Shown: piece by piece, positions 24,650 through 33,941 of the stretch
How the letters are laid out: every line of letters begins with the position of its first letter
Position numbering within the stretch: the stretch's first letter is position 1
Origin: Ctenosaura bakeri
Lineage: Eukaryota; Chordata; Lepidosauria; Squamata; Iguanidae
Direction of reading: 5' to 3'
NCBI GenBank assembly: GCA_948474755.1
Contig: CAOLHI010000424.1
Location: 1-64,000, forward strand
Length of the DNA: 64,000 bases
The notes under the pieces: model-generated
The model's input: only the letters and a program-made list of their open reading frames with translations
Database searches by the model: none
Told to the model about the DNA's origin: nothing
Position numbers and translations under genes: made by a program

Positions 24650-24840
24650 AACAGGTTGCTTACCTGTAACTGTGGTTCTTCGAGTGGTCATCTGTGCCAT
24701 CATACACTAGGAGTGGGAGCTTTAGCGCCTGCGCGGTAGCGTTCGGAAACTTCTAGAGCTTGTTCGCTTGGCGGGAACCCCTCCCCCACGCCGGTACTGC
24801 GCATGCTCCTCCCGCCGAGCAACGGTCTCTCCTCAGTTCT
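24650..24840. repeat. DIRS left inverted terminal repeat
   Basis: Inverse to 30580-30745 from about 24699 inward (cactaggagtgggagcttta, then gcgcctgcgcggtagcgttc). The outermost 48 bases (starting aacaggttgcttacctgtaa) differ from the outer end of the right repeat. These non-identical tips are characteristic of DIRS elements. Confidence 0.9.
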
Positions 24841-24894
24841 GTCGTCTGCCGTAGAACCTACAGGGACCTGAGAAAGAGGGGAGGAAGGGCGGGT

Positions 24895-24991
24895 GTGTAT
24901 GATGGCACAGATGACCACTCGAAGAACCACAGTTACAGGTAAGCAACCTGTTCTTCTTCTTTGTGGTCTCTGTGCCTTCATACACTAGGAG
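24895..24991. repeat. DIRS internal complementary region
   Basis: The first part (24895-24955) is the reverse complement of the left tip at 24650-24709. It is followed without a gap by a segment (24956-24991) that is the reverse complement of the right tip around 30710-30745. The joint is aagcaacctgtt|cttcttctt. This is the sequence expected of the two element ends joined in a circle, and is the diagnostic signature of the DIRS order. Confidence 0.93.
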
Positions 24992-25027
24992 ACTGTGTAG
25001 CTTACCGGTCGGATGGCGGGTCAGGTC

Positions 25028-26061
25028 CTACAGCACGGAAGCCAGCACCTCACGTCCAAACCGGGCATCTCTGCACGACCGGCAGTCGAGCCTGTAGTGG
25101 CGCACGAAGGTCGATGGTTGGGACCAGGTCGCCACACGGCAGAGTTCATGCAGGTCAACTCCTCGCAGGAGGGCCGCAGAAGTAGCCACAGCTCTGGTGG
25201 AGTGGGCCCGAAGCAGGACTGCCGGAGGCTTCCTCGCGAGCTCATACGCCAGTTCAATAGTCCTCACCACCCACTTGGAGAAGCGCTGGGTGGACACTTT
25301 AGGCCCTTCCGACGTCGCCCATAGCAAACAAACAGATGCGGCGTCTGTCGGAAGGAAGCAGTCCTGTCCTTGTAGAAAGCCAATGCCCGACGCACGTCCA
25401 GGGAGTAGAGGGACCGCTCCAACGGTGTCGTCGGGTTCGGGAAGAAGGCAGGCAGGATGATGTCCTGGTTGAGATGGAAACTGGACACCACCTTTGGCAG
25501 GAACGAGATGTCAGGTCTGAGGACCACCTTCTCCCTGTGGAAGACCATGAAGGGCTCATCGGACCGAAGAGCTGTGATCTCCCCCGCTCGCCTCGCTGAG
25601 GTCACCACCACCAGGAAGGCGGTTTTCATGGTCAGAAGCCTGTCATCCGAGGTCGCCATCGGCTCGAAGGGCGGCTTTGTCAGCTGCGAGAGCACCAGCG
25701 AGAGGGACCACGGCGGTAGCGGCGGCGATACCGGTGGGTAGAGATGATGAAGTCCTTTCAGAAACCGCTTAACGGTATCGTTCCTGAAGAAGGCCGAGGC
25801 AGCAGATCGTGGCGGTTGGTATGCCACGATCGCGGAGAGATACACCTTCAGGGATGGAAACGCCAGCCCCTGTTGCCGGAGGTGCAGGAGGAAATGCAGG
25901 ACGGTAGAGAGCCCCGCGGGCGATACCGGCTCACTCCTCTTGTTAGCGAAGGTCAGGAAGCGTCGCCATTTATATTGATAGTTGCAACGGGTGGATTCCT
26001 TCCTGGCCGCGACGAGGACGGTACTGAGCACGGATCGTCTAGTGCGATATCCTCCAGGCAT
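25028..26061 (-). CDS. DIRS tyrosine recombinase, one frameshift
   Basis: The integrase-like tyrosine recombinase that would insert the circular DNA. The frame opens with ATG at 26061, overlapping the end of ORF2 by 23 bases. The N-terminal core-binding region is at residues 1-125 (TRCNYQYKWRRFLTF; LSTVLHFLLHLRQQG). The first catalytic Arg is in TSARRAGEIT at about 158. The frame ends at 25264, but the family C-terminus continues in a different frame at 25300-25028. There the HSTR motif (His at codon 25204) supplies the H-x-x-R pair, and HYRLD (Tyr at codon 25096) supplies the nucleophile. All catalytic residues are therefore present but in two frames, with the break near 25290-25320. It is either an inactivating indel or a programmed shift; an indel is more likely. 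Confidence 0.85.
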
Positions 26062-27952
26062 GGAGGGCCAGGCGTGGCAGGTCCGGATGGAGGACTCGGC
26101 CGCCGGAGTGGGAGAGCAGGTCCGGTGTCGGTGGCAACCGGAGCAGGTCGTCTCGTGCAGCTTGTAGCAGGGGTGCGAACCAATGTTGCCTCGGCCAGTA
26201 TGGGGCTACCAGGATCGCGTCGGCTCGGTCGGTGAGGATCTTCGATATCGTCCGGCCGAGCAGCGGGAACGGCGGGAACGCGTAGAGGAGTTCCCCGGTC
26301 CACGGAAACTGGAAAGCGTCCCCGATGGAGGCGCGATCGTGGCCCGCTCTGGAGCAGAATCGGCGACACTTCGCGTTTTCCCTGGTCGCGAAGAGGTCGA
26401 TGGATGGTTCGCCCCAGCGGTCTCGAATCAGTCTGAATGCCTCTCCGGAGAGGGACCATTCGTGATGGGATGAGGTGTCCCTGCTGAGGGCGTCTGCCGT
26501 GGTGTTCTCCTGCCCGGCCAGGTGAACCGCCACGGGATGCGTGTGCAGGCGAATGCACCATTCCCACAGGTCGAGCGCGATGTGGAGCAGGGTCGTGGAA
26601 TGAGTCCCTCCTTGTCTGTTGATGTAGCAGACGGCGGTGGTGTTGTCCGTCAGAATCAGGACCGTGCGTCCCGCCACGGCGTGCCGGAACGGCCGTAGGG
26701 CTTTCCAGACGGCGAGCAGCTCCAGCGCGTTGATATGGAGAGCGGTCTCGTCCTCGGTCCATCTGTCGCGGACTTTGAGATCGCCGCAGTGGGCACCCCA
26801 TCCATAGAGGGAGGCGTCGGTCGTTACCGTCACCTTCGGTGTCGGCTGTTGGAAAGGCATCCCTGACATGAGATTGCGTCGCGACTGCCACCATTGGAGG
26901 GATGAGCGGACGTCTTCCGGCAGCTGCAGTCGGAGTGTCTGTTCGTCTCGCAGGGGGTCGAATATGCGGACGAACCAGTGTTGAAGAGGTCTCGCTCTCA
27001 GCCTAGCGAGATATGTCACAGCGGTCGTCGCAGCCATGTAGCCCAAGAGCTGCTGGACGCTTCTCGCAGATAACGTCGGGGCCGTACGAGCGTGAGCGGC
27101 GGCCCGGATCAGGGTTTGGGCTCGAGACTCTGGTAGGTACGCCCTGGTGGAGGTCGAGTCGAGCGTCGCCCCGATGAAGTCCAAGATCCTCGCCGGCTCG
27201 AGGTGGGACTTCTTCGGATTCACCCGTAGACCAAGGCGGGTCAGGAGTGACAACGTCATGTGGACGTCGTGGTAAAGTCTCTGTTTGCAGGACGCCACCA
27301 ACAGCCAATCGTCGAGGTAAGGGAAGACAGAAGCGCCCTTCGTCCGCAGGAAGGATACCACCGGGGCCATGCACTTGGTGAAGACCCTTGGGGCAATCGA
27401 GAGTCCGAACGGCAGCACCTTGTACTGGTAGCAGATATCGTCGACTGCGAAGCGGAGGTACCGTCTGTGCTGCGGGCGAATGGCGATATGGAAGTATGCG
27501 TCTCGGAGATCGATGGAGGCGAACCAGTCCCCTCGATGTAGGAAGGGCAGGATCGACGGTATCGTGACCATCTTGAACCTCTTGGGGCGGATGTAGTAGT
27601 TCACCCCTCTGAGGTCTAGGATCGGCCGGAGGGTACCGTTGGCTTTCGGTACCGTGAAGTACCTGGAGAAGAAGCCGGTGGTCTTGGCTTCTTGCGGGAG
27701 CCGCTCGATCGCCCCTTTCTGGAGGAGGGACTGGATCTCTTCCAGGAGGGCCGGACTCGACGGGGTGGAGTAGTAAGCGCCTCGAGGCGGAATATCGTGA
27801 AACTCGATGGCGTAGCCAAGACGGACGATGGAAAGCACCCAAGAGTTCGTAGTGACATGTTGCCACTCCGCGAGGTGTCGAGCTAGAGTCGGTCGGTCTC
27901 CGAGTGCAGATGGTAGGCTGAAGAGTGGGTATTGGTAGGTCCTGCCAGGCAC
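26039..27952 (-). CDS. DIRS reverse transcriptase / RNase H / methyltransferase-like polyprotein
   Basis: ORF2 of the DIRS element, 637 codons from the GTG that follows the ORF1 stop. Reverse transcriptase: SRYFTVPKANGTLRPILDL (96-114), DLRDAYFHI (148-156) and the catalytic YLDD at 212-215. RNase H: TTDASLYGWGAH with Asp379, NALELL with Glu411, LTDNTTAV with Asp436, and NTTADALSR near 488. A C-terminal region of the Dam-like N6-adenine methyltransferase type found in DIRS elements: DLFATRENA (519-527), DAFQFPW, YAFPPFPLL (557-565) and PYWPRQHW (584-591). No ATG exists in this frame before about residue 128, well inside the polymerase. The frame is open upstream into ORF1, so expression probably needs frameshifting or reinitiation at the ORF1 stop. 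Copies DNA for a cytoplasmic or nuclear particle. Confidence 0.93.
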   Translation of the reverse strand: MPGRTYQYPLFSLPSALGDRPTLARHLAEWQHVTTNSWVLSIVRLGYAIEFHDIPPRGAYYSTPSSPALLEEIQSLLQKGAIERLPQEAKTTGFFSRYFTVPKANGTLRPILDLRGVNYYIRPKRFKMVTIPSILPFLHRGDWFASIDLRDAYFHIAIRPQHRRYLRFAVDDICYQYKVLPFGLSIAPRVFTKCMAPVVSFLRTKGASVFPYLDDWLLVASCKQRLYHDVHMTLSLLTRLGLRVNPKKSHLEPARILDFIGATLDSTSTRAYLPESRAQTLIRAAAHARTAPTLSARSVQQLLGYMAATTAVTYLARLRARPLQHWFVRIFDPLRDEQTLRLQLPEDVRSSLQWWQSRRNLMSGMPFQQPTPKVTVTTDASLYGWGAHCGDLKVRDRWTEDETALHINALELLAVWKALRPFRHAVAGRTVLILTDNTTAVCYINRQGGTHSTTLLHIALDLWEWCIRLHTHPVAVHLAGQENTTADALSRDTSSHHEWSLSGEAFRLIRDRWGEPSIDLFATRENAKCRRFCSRAGHDRASIGDAFQFPWTGELLYAFPPFPLLGRTISKILTDRADAILVAPYWPRQHWFAPLLQAARDDLLRLPPTPDLLSHSGGRVLHPDLPRLALHAWRISH

Positions 27953-27953
27953 G

Positions 27954-30407
27954 TCAAAACCGAGACTTTGTCTCGGAGGAGGACTTCTTGGACGAAGCCG
28001 GGCGTCGTCTAACCGTGCGTCTGGCCGACGAGCCGGAGGACGGTCTCGACTGTCCAGACTGGGCCGAACGCTGGAACGACGAAGTGGAAGATCGTCGCCA
28101 GGATGGGCGGAAGGTGGAGGTCCTGCGGGCTTGCGTGGCCGGCTGTAGCCCGATCTTCTTGGCGGTTAGCCTCGCCTTCACGAGATTGTCCAACGCTTCG
28201 TCGGTGGACGAATTGAATAGGCCCTCACCGTCGAAGGGGAGATCTTCAATTCTCCTTCTGGTGTCCTCCTGGATGTCGGCCGGCCGCAGCCAAGCATGGC
28301 GGCACAGGCCGATGGATCCCGCCATGACCCGGGAGGCAATCTCCACTGCGTGCCTGGAGGAGGCCATCTGCTGCCGAGCGATGGAGATGACCTCGTTGAA
28401 TATCACCGAGGAGGTTTGGCGGATGTCCTCCGGTACCGCCTCCATCGCCGGTTGAAGGCGATCGAGCACCTTTTTCAGGTATGCCGCGAGGCAAGCCTGA
28501 GTATTGGACAGCCTGATCTGCAAGGAGGCGGCGGAATAGAACCTTCTTGCATAGGCGTCCAACTTCCTGCCCTCTTTATCCGGCGTGGTGGTGTGCTGCC
28601 TGCCGGAGCCTTTCATCTGTGCCGACTCGACCACCACAGAGTTCGGTGCAGGGTGATTGAAGAGATAACCGGCGTTATCCTTCTGCACCCTGTAGAGGTG
28701 TTCCAGCCGCTGCGGTATCGGCTGAGCCGAGGCCGGCCTATCCCAGGCGGCCTTCACCAGTCTGGATATCCGGGGTAGGAGAGGCAGCGGGGCCGTGGCA
28801 GGTTGCTTCCCCTCAAAGACGGAGAAGACTGGATCGTCGTCCTCCGGCTCCGCATCGGCGATCTTAAGGCCGAGGGTAGTGGCCATGCGGAGCAGCATCG
28901 CAGAGAACTGGTGGACGTCCTCTGGAGCAGAATCTGGGATTGGATCCCCGAATCCCAGCGGAGGAGACTCCTGGGAGGCCGCCTCAGACACCTCTGACTC
29001 CGCACTCGAGTCGTACGACTCCGAGCTCGGTGAGTCCTCTCGCCGCTCGCTTTCCGGCTCCTTCGCAGTCGCCACAGGTGTTGCCTTCTTAGGCTTCTCT
29101 GCAGCCGGGACGGTGGTAGTGGCAGCGTCACGCTTGGGCTGGCTGACCACGGACTTCACCTTCTTAGTGGTGACAGGGGTAGTCTGGCAGGCTGACGTTG
29201 TCTTAGCCCGCTCAGTCACCACCGACTCCGTAGGGCGCGTCGCCGTTGCCGTGACCCTAGGAGGTGGCGATATCGCCCGATATTGAGGTGAAGGCTCCCT
29301 CGCCCTATGATATCGAGGAGAGGGAGAGCGGCTGAAGGAGCGGCGGTCTGACGGAGATCGGCTTCGGTGGTGACGGTACCGAGCCTCGTCCCCTCTAGGC
29401 GAGCACGATTCGCGCTGTCGACGAGGTGACCGGGACCTCCGGAAGGTCTCCCAGCGACTCGGGTCACGATGGTACCGATCCCGGTACGATGGCGAATGTG
29501 ACCGATAAGAGGCCGGGCGCTCTCTCCATTTAGATTCCCTCGCGTACCTGGCCACGTAGGACGCCGAGGTGTATCTGGAGGCAGACGAGCGAGGTTGTTC
29601 CTCTCTAGTCTCCCTAGGAGGCGGCGAGGCCACCGGACGCTCCGAAGAGCGGGACCGGGACCTGAAGGAGGTCGAACGCCGCTCCGGAGAAGCAGAGGGC
29701 TCTCTCTGCTGCAGGTCGGCCGACCTGCGACGGTTGGAAGGGCGGTGGTGCTCCTCCACCAGGGTTGGAGGGTCTGCCACAGGCGAGTCCGGGCGCTGTT
29801 GGGGAACGTCCTCGATCTCATCGTCCGAGAGATCGACGGACTCGCCTCGCCCTTTGGAAGGCTGCTGAGTAGGAGGAGGAGTAGGAGGTTGAACGTCCCC
29901 AGCCGGGGAGCGCTTCTTCTCCTTCTTCTTCTTCTTCTTCTCCTTCTCCCTGCCCTTGTCTCCATCCGGAGCAGGGCGCTTCTTAACAGGCGTCTCCTTC
30001 AGGGGAGCCTCAGCCTTCCTCGCCGTCGAGGATCCTTTCGCTGACTTGGCAGCCGCCGACAGCTTCGGGATCCTCGGTAACGCCGAGATCGGCGTTCTCG
30101 CCGGTACCGAGCCCGATACCGACGAGGTGGACGGAACGGCAGCCGCCGATACCGTCGATGGCGTGGTCGTCTTCTTGTCGGCCATTTTGGAAGTGGAGGT
30201 CTCGTCTATCGCCCGCAGAGACTGTTCCCAACAATAAGACTTAAGTCTCGCGGACCGGTTGCGGAGAGTTTGGGGAGTAAAATCCCGGCAAATTGGGCAA
30301 GTCCGAGTGTTGTGGGACTCACCCAAACAGAAGAGACACTCCTTGTGGCCGTCGTTGAGGGCAACTTTGCGCCCGCAGGACACGCACTTTTTGAAGAGCG
30401 CGGACAT
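27954..30407 (-). CDS. DIRS ORF1, Gag-like protein with RS-rich domain
   Basis: An uninterrupted 817-residue ORF1 that starts with ATG at 30407 and would supply the particle/nucleic-acid-binding protein. N-terminal Cys/His cluster at residues 8-40: CVSC, H21, CLFC at 24-27, H32, CPIC at 37-40, a likely zinc-binding module. A Lys tract (KGREKEKKKKKKEKKR, 151-166) could act as a nuclear import signal. Residues about 243-385 are dominated by RS, SR and RSRS dipeptides with Tyr/His/Pro, like RS domains of splicing factors. An acidic Ser/Glu-rich stretch follows at about 440-510. A globular part at about 540-760 (for example WDRPASAQPIPQRLEHLYRV) resembles the conserved C-terminal part of other DIRS Gag proteins. 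The C-terminus is Arg/Ser-rich. The stop is two bases from the ORF2 GTG. Confidence 0.88.
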   Translation of the reverse strand: MSALFKKCVSCGRKVALNDGHKECLFCLGESHNTRTCPICRDFTPQTLRNRSARLKSYCWEQSLRAIDETSTSKMADKKTTTPSTVSAAAVPSTSSVSGSVPARTPISALPRIPKLSAAAKSAKGSSTARKAEAPLKETPVKKRPAPDGDKGREKEKKKKKKEKKRSPAGDVQPPTPPPTQQPSKGRGESVDLSDDEIEDVPQQRPDSPVADPPTLVEEHHRPSNRRRSADLQQREPSASPERRSTSFRSRSRSSERPVASPPPRETREEQPRSSASRYTSASYVARYARESKWRERPASYRSHSPSYRDRYHRDPSRWETFRRSRSPRRQRESCSPRGDEARYRHHRSRSPSDRRSFSRSPSPRYHRAREPSPQYRAISPPPRVTATATRPTESVVTERAKTTSACQTTPVTTKKVKSVVSQPKRDAATTTVPAAEKPKKATPVATAKEPESERREDSPSSESYDSSAESEVSEAASQESPPLGFGDPIPDSAPEDVHQFSAMLLRMATTLGLKIADAEPEDDDPVFSVFEGKQPATAPLPLLPRISRLVKAAWDRPASAQPIPQRLEHLYRVQKDNAGYLFNHPAPNSVVVESAQMKGSGRQHTTTPDKEGRKLDAYARRFYSAASLQIRLSNTQACLAAYLKKVLDRLQPAMEAVPEDIRQTSSVIFNEVISIARQQMASSRHAVEIASRVMAGSIGLCRHAWLRPADIQEDTRRRIEDLPFDGEGLFNSSTDEALDNLVKARLTAKKIGLQPATQARRTSTFRPSWRRSSTSSFQRSAQSGQSRPSSGSSARRTVRRRPASSKKSSSETKSRF

Positions 30408-30579
30408 AAGACGAAAAACGTCAAACTGTGAAGATCCGAAATCACCAAAAACCGAATGGGGAGTCCGAAAGAGAGGTCAGAGACAGTCCAAAAGTCCGTA
30501 AAACCGTGAAACAGCAAGCCAAGCACAAAAGTCAGAGGAACAAACCGAAGAACCTTCCGTACGCGACGGCGGACGAGAA

Positions 30580-30745
30580 AGAACTGAGGAGAGACCGTTG
30601 CTCGGCGGGAGGAGCATGCGCAGTACCGGCGTGGGGGAGGGGTTCCCGCCAAGCGAACAAGCTCTAGAAGTTTCCGAACGCTACCGCGCAGGCGCTAAAG
30701 CTCCCACTCCTAGTGTATGAAGGCACAGAGACCACGAAGAAGAAG
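30580..30745. repeat. DIRS right inverted terminal repeat
   Basis: Inverse of 24699-24840, from agaactgaggagagaccgtt at 30580 to the outer tip ggcacagagaccacgaagaa near 30745. The repeat lies upstream of ORF1 and probably contains the promoter. Confidence 0.9.
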
Positions 30746-30797
30746 CTCCGTTTCAGCGTGTTTCCGGCTGTTTCTTCGCCCACGTGTGGAAAGTGCC

Positions 30798-31157
30798 TAG
30801 GCTAAGCTAGGCAAGAAAGAACAGGACTAAGCTGGTTTTGCTTTTGTAGAAGTGAGAGAAGAAAAAGGAGATGGGGAGAAGAGGTGGAACGATTTCTAAG
30901 GATACCAATCTGTGTTTGAGACAGGTTAGAATAAGACATATCGGGACTTTAGACCACTAAAACACTGTTTAACCCTATCACTGCTGCTTCCTGTACAACA
31001 CATTTCACTTTTTAAATGCTGGGCATTGTTGTATTTCCAACAGTCTGGTTATTCAATAGCGAAGGAAAATCCCTCCACACACATGTAGAAACTTGCTGTT
31101 GTTCCTTAAAATCTGTCAAGTTAAAAATGCTAAACTGATTCACAAAGTTATTTCTTA
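30798..31157. other. No recognisable gene
   Basis: Unclassified sequence after the DIRS-hosting MITE. Confidence 0.4.
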
Positions 31158-31350
31158 CTGTAGTGATTGTGGCATATTCAGTGGTGTGACTTGGGGTTTA
31201 ACTTACCTCTCCAGCCTACAGTTGACTCCTCAGTTGTGCTTTTAAAGCAAGTAACAAATTCACCAGTAGCCTTCTTATTTTGAAACAGAGGAGCTGCTAA
31301 TACCTGAAGAACTCTGCTGGATTATGAGAAAGAATGCCCCTGCGTAGGCC
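31158..31350. repeat. Dispersed repeat, copy B of a pair
   Basis: Matches 118-318 in the same orientation through most of its length. After 31350 about 290 unrelated bases intervene before a truncated MITE, whereas in copy A the MITE follows directly. Confidence 0.75.
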
Positions 31351-31642
31351 CCCAGGCCTGCGCTTAGAGAGAGGCTGCAGACCACAGAGAGGAAAGGGGA
31401 AGGAACATTTGCAGGGTCACTCAGGGTGTACACCTAAAAGATATATCACACATTTATTGCACTTGATGGGTTTGTTCTGTGCCTGACTGTACTGGTCACG
31501 CATACCCAAATATATACTGCACTCTGTTTCCTTTTCAGCTGAAAGGAAATAAGGAGAAGAGAAAGCCATACTCATTGCGGGAAGAGAAACATATTGCCCC
31601 TATCTGAGAGGCCAAGATCAACGGAAGCCGGGGTTTTGTGTC

Positions 31643-31770
31643 GCCATTTCCACCCTACATAGTTATAGTGCTACTATTCCACTTTTAACATCCTGTGGAA
31701 TTCTGAGGCTTGTGGTTTACTGAGGCCAAAGAGGTCTCTGGCTGAGAAATCTAAATGCCCCTCCCTAAAC
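31643..31770. mobile_element. Palindromic MITE, truncated
   Basis: Has gccatttccaccctacatag, then tatagtgctactattccact, then gtctctggctgagaaatcta. It loses the second half at about the same point as the copy at 327-485. Confidence 0.65.
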
Positions 31771-33423
31771 TAAAAGCCAAAATGGTATAAGCCAAAAACA
31801 ACAACACATTTCAATATTTTTTTTAGCCTCATATGAGAAAACAAGTGTTCCCAGGAGGCAATTAGATGCTTGGGCTTTAGAAAACACACGAAAGCAACAA
31901 ACAGATCAGCTCCTACTTCCCTTCTGGGTGTAATTGCAGTACAGCTGAGGTTTGGTTTGTGCTATCCCATGTGTCCCAGAGTATTTCATTTTTCAATGGA
32001 AAGAGTTGCAGTTGCGAAACAAACTGGCAAAAAAAAGAAAAAAAGAAAAAAGGAACAGATACTGCTCATTGTAAGAAACAGCTGATAAGACTGATAAAAC
32101 AATTTAGCACAGGATCGACTGAAGCTTTAAATGTTTATTTAAGAATAAATACGTCTCTGCAGAGCCAGGTGCCTGAAAGAGAAGGACACCCCCATATGGA
32201 ATACCTCATATTTTATTCCCCTGCCCAATGCAGGTCTCCCTCCCCCTTGGACAGGATCCAAAAGTTACAGCCTATCAGGATCACCTAAGAAGTTACATTC
32301 CCCATCCCCATGTTGATCACGCATTTGATCATGCATTTCCCTCATGCCTCTTTAATTCTCATTAGTGGTTTCAAAATGCCTCTCACAGTTCCTAACCGCC
32401 CCTTTGCTAAACTATGCCAGCTTTCTGTCTGTATTTCTTTATCAACTTGGTTTACTCCTTACAGCCTTGTTGTCCTTCAGACTTGTCTTTTACCTGGAGA
32501 TTCAAGGTTTTTGGGGGGCCCTCCCTCGCTTAGCTGCCAGCTCTAAAAAGATGCTTTCTTAGACTTTATTGTATTACAGAAGCTCAAATACAAAATATAC
32601 TAAAAGATATGTGTAAATATATTTAGAATGTGTTATGTTTATAAGCTAATACATATATGTTAGTAATACATGTGGATAATGCTGCAGAAACGAAAATATA
32701 TTTTATTTCTCTCACTCATGGTACCTTATGATCAAATGCGAGTCTTCTCTTTTTTTGCTCCTGACTTCTGCTAATTGTAAACACAAGAAACTCTTGGAGA
32801 GGGGCCTCTGAACACTCAAACCCTAAATCCCTCCAAGCACAGTCACATAGGGATGGGGGGGGGCAATGGATGCAATTTGCCTCAGGTGGCAATTTTTGCG
32901 GGGCATCCTAGCTCATTGCCACGTCCTCACACATTGTAGCCATGCCCCCCACACCTCGCCCCCCCACAGGCACTGTGGCCCCTCCCCCTCCTGCCCCTCT
33001 CCATGTACTCCAAGCTCCGCCGCTGCTCCAGCATTTCTTCTGTCTCTGTTTTACTCAAGAGAAACCAAGCTGAATTGTGGTAAAAAAAAAAAAACCTTTA
33101 TAATATATACACACCATTAAGATTGAAATATGTGATATAAAATGGGGGCACATGATAACTTCACTTCTACAGGTATAGTAGTGTTTGGAACAGAATTTGG
33201 AAAATTCTTTCTGCTTTCTTGCTTGAATAATTCCTTGGCTACAACTAATATTATTGCAGTTTTTAACTTTATAACAAAATTACCCTTTGCTTTGCTGTTA
33301 GTGGTGGGGTTGTGTGAGAAAGTAACAACAAGAGGGCTGTCAAAGTTGTCTGCTGCTTTAAGAGCCTTCTGAGCATGGAGCAGATGTGAACTGAAGGAAA
33401 TCCCCAATTCACAGTTCATCTTT
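31771..33423. other. No recognisable gene
   Basis: AT-rich with a GC-rich, G-tract-containing patch at about 32850-33020 that may be a repeat. No exon or known family recognised. Confidence 0.4.
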
Positions 33424-33941
33424 GGCCCTTTTCGCACGGGCCTTTGCTCGCGCGACAGCCCCGTGAGCCTCGCAGGAGTGGGAGCGTCGCTCCGCACGAT
33501 GCACTCCCACTTCCGCCCGGCTCACGGGGCTGAAGCGGCGCGAGTGCGGGTTTTTTGATTTTCGCGTCCAAGCGAAAATCACCCTGCGCTCGCGCAACGC
33601 TCCTGGCGCCCACCCGCACTTACCTTTCGTGCGGAGCCTCCGGGAGCCGGCCAGGTTGCGCTTCCTTCCCTCCGCCCCTGCGGAAGGAAGGAGTGGGGTG
33701 GGGAGCTAGCACGACGGACGCGACGCCCGCTTCACGCGCGGGGGGGGAATCCGGCGCGAGGTCTCCCGCTTTGCACGGGGGGGAGGGCGGCTTGCGCGGC
33801 AAGCCTCCTTCGGTGCCGCTTCCCCGCTGGTTCCTTCGCCTGCGGAAGGAAGGAGGGGGGAAGTGGCAGCCTCCCGGAGGAGCCTTCTTGCGCTTGCCGG
33901 CCTCCCCCGCTTGCGCTAGAAGCCTCAGTGCGAAAAGGGCC
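33424..33941. mobile_element. CpG-rich MITE with TTT target duplication
   Basis: Ends are ggcccttttcgcac and the inverse gtgcgaaaagggcc, flanked by TTT at 33421-33423 and 33942-33944. The 518-base interior is far more GC- and CpG-rich than its surroundings, with runs such as gcgcgggggggg. The overlapping open frames on both strands are composition artefacts. Confidence 0.8.

Larger units (their letters stand above)
24650..30745 (-). mobile_element. DIRS-type tyrosine-recombinase retrotransposon, complete
   Basis: A 6,096-base element of the DIRS order, coding on the minus strand. From its 5' end (right): inverted terminal repeat, ORF1 (Gag-like), ORF2 (reverse transcriptase, RNase H, methyltransferase-like region), tyrosine recombinase, internal complementary region, and left terminal repeat. 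Elements of this order insert by recombinase from a circular intermediate and make no target duplication; none is seen here. Ends were fixed by comparing with an uninterrupted MITE copy and by the internal complementary region, and both methods agree. ORF1 and ORF2 are open over 2.4 and 1.9 kb, so insertion is fairly recent. One frame break in the recombinase and the lack of an ATG for ORF2 are the visible defects. Confidence 0.93.
24215..30797. mobile_element. CpG-rich Harbinger-like MITE, interrupted by DIRS
   Basis: The MITE consists of 24215-24649 plus 30746-30797, about 487 bases once the DIRS element is removed. Ends are ggccctttccacacgg and the inverse cacgtgtggaaagtgcc. The 3-base flanks are TAA and TAG. 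The uninterrupted relative at 37354-37802 (opposite orientation) shows the same sequence continuous across the junction. It contains gccgccattttgg at about 24547, a match to the YY1 core. Confidence 0.85.

Noticed and set aside
24359..24710. Overlapping frames of about 100 codons near the left edge of the DIRS element
   Set aside because: They cross the MITE-DIRS junction and lie in the terminal repeat, which is non-coding.
25336..30667. Many long frames on the plus strand and in alternate minus frames (for example 29595-30044, 27003-27866, 25953-26894)
   Set aside because: They are shadows of the GC-rich DIRS ORFs. The frames with recognisable domains are the three annotated ones.
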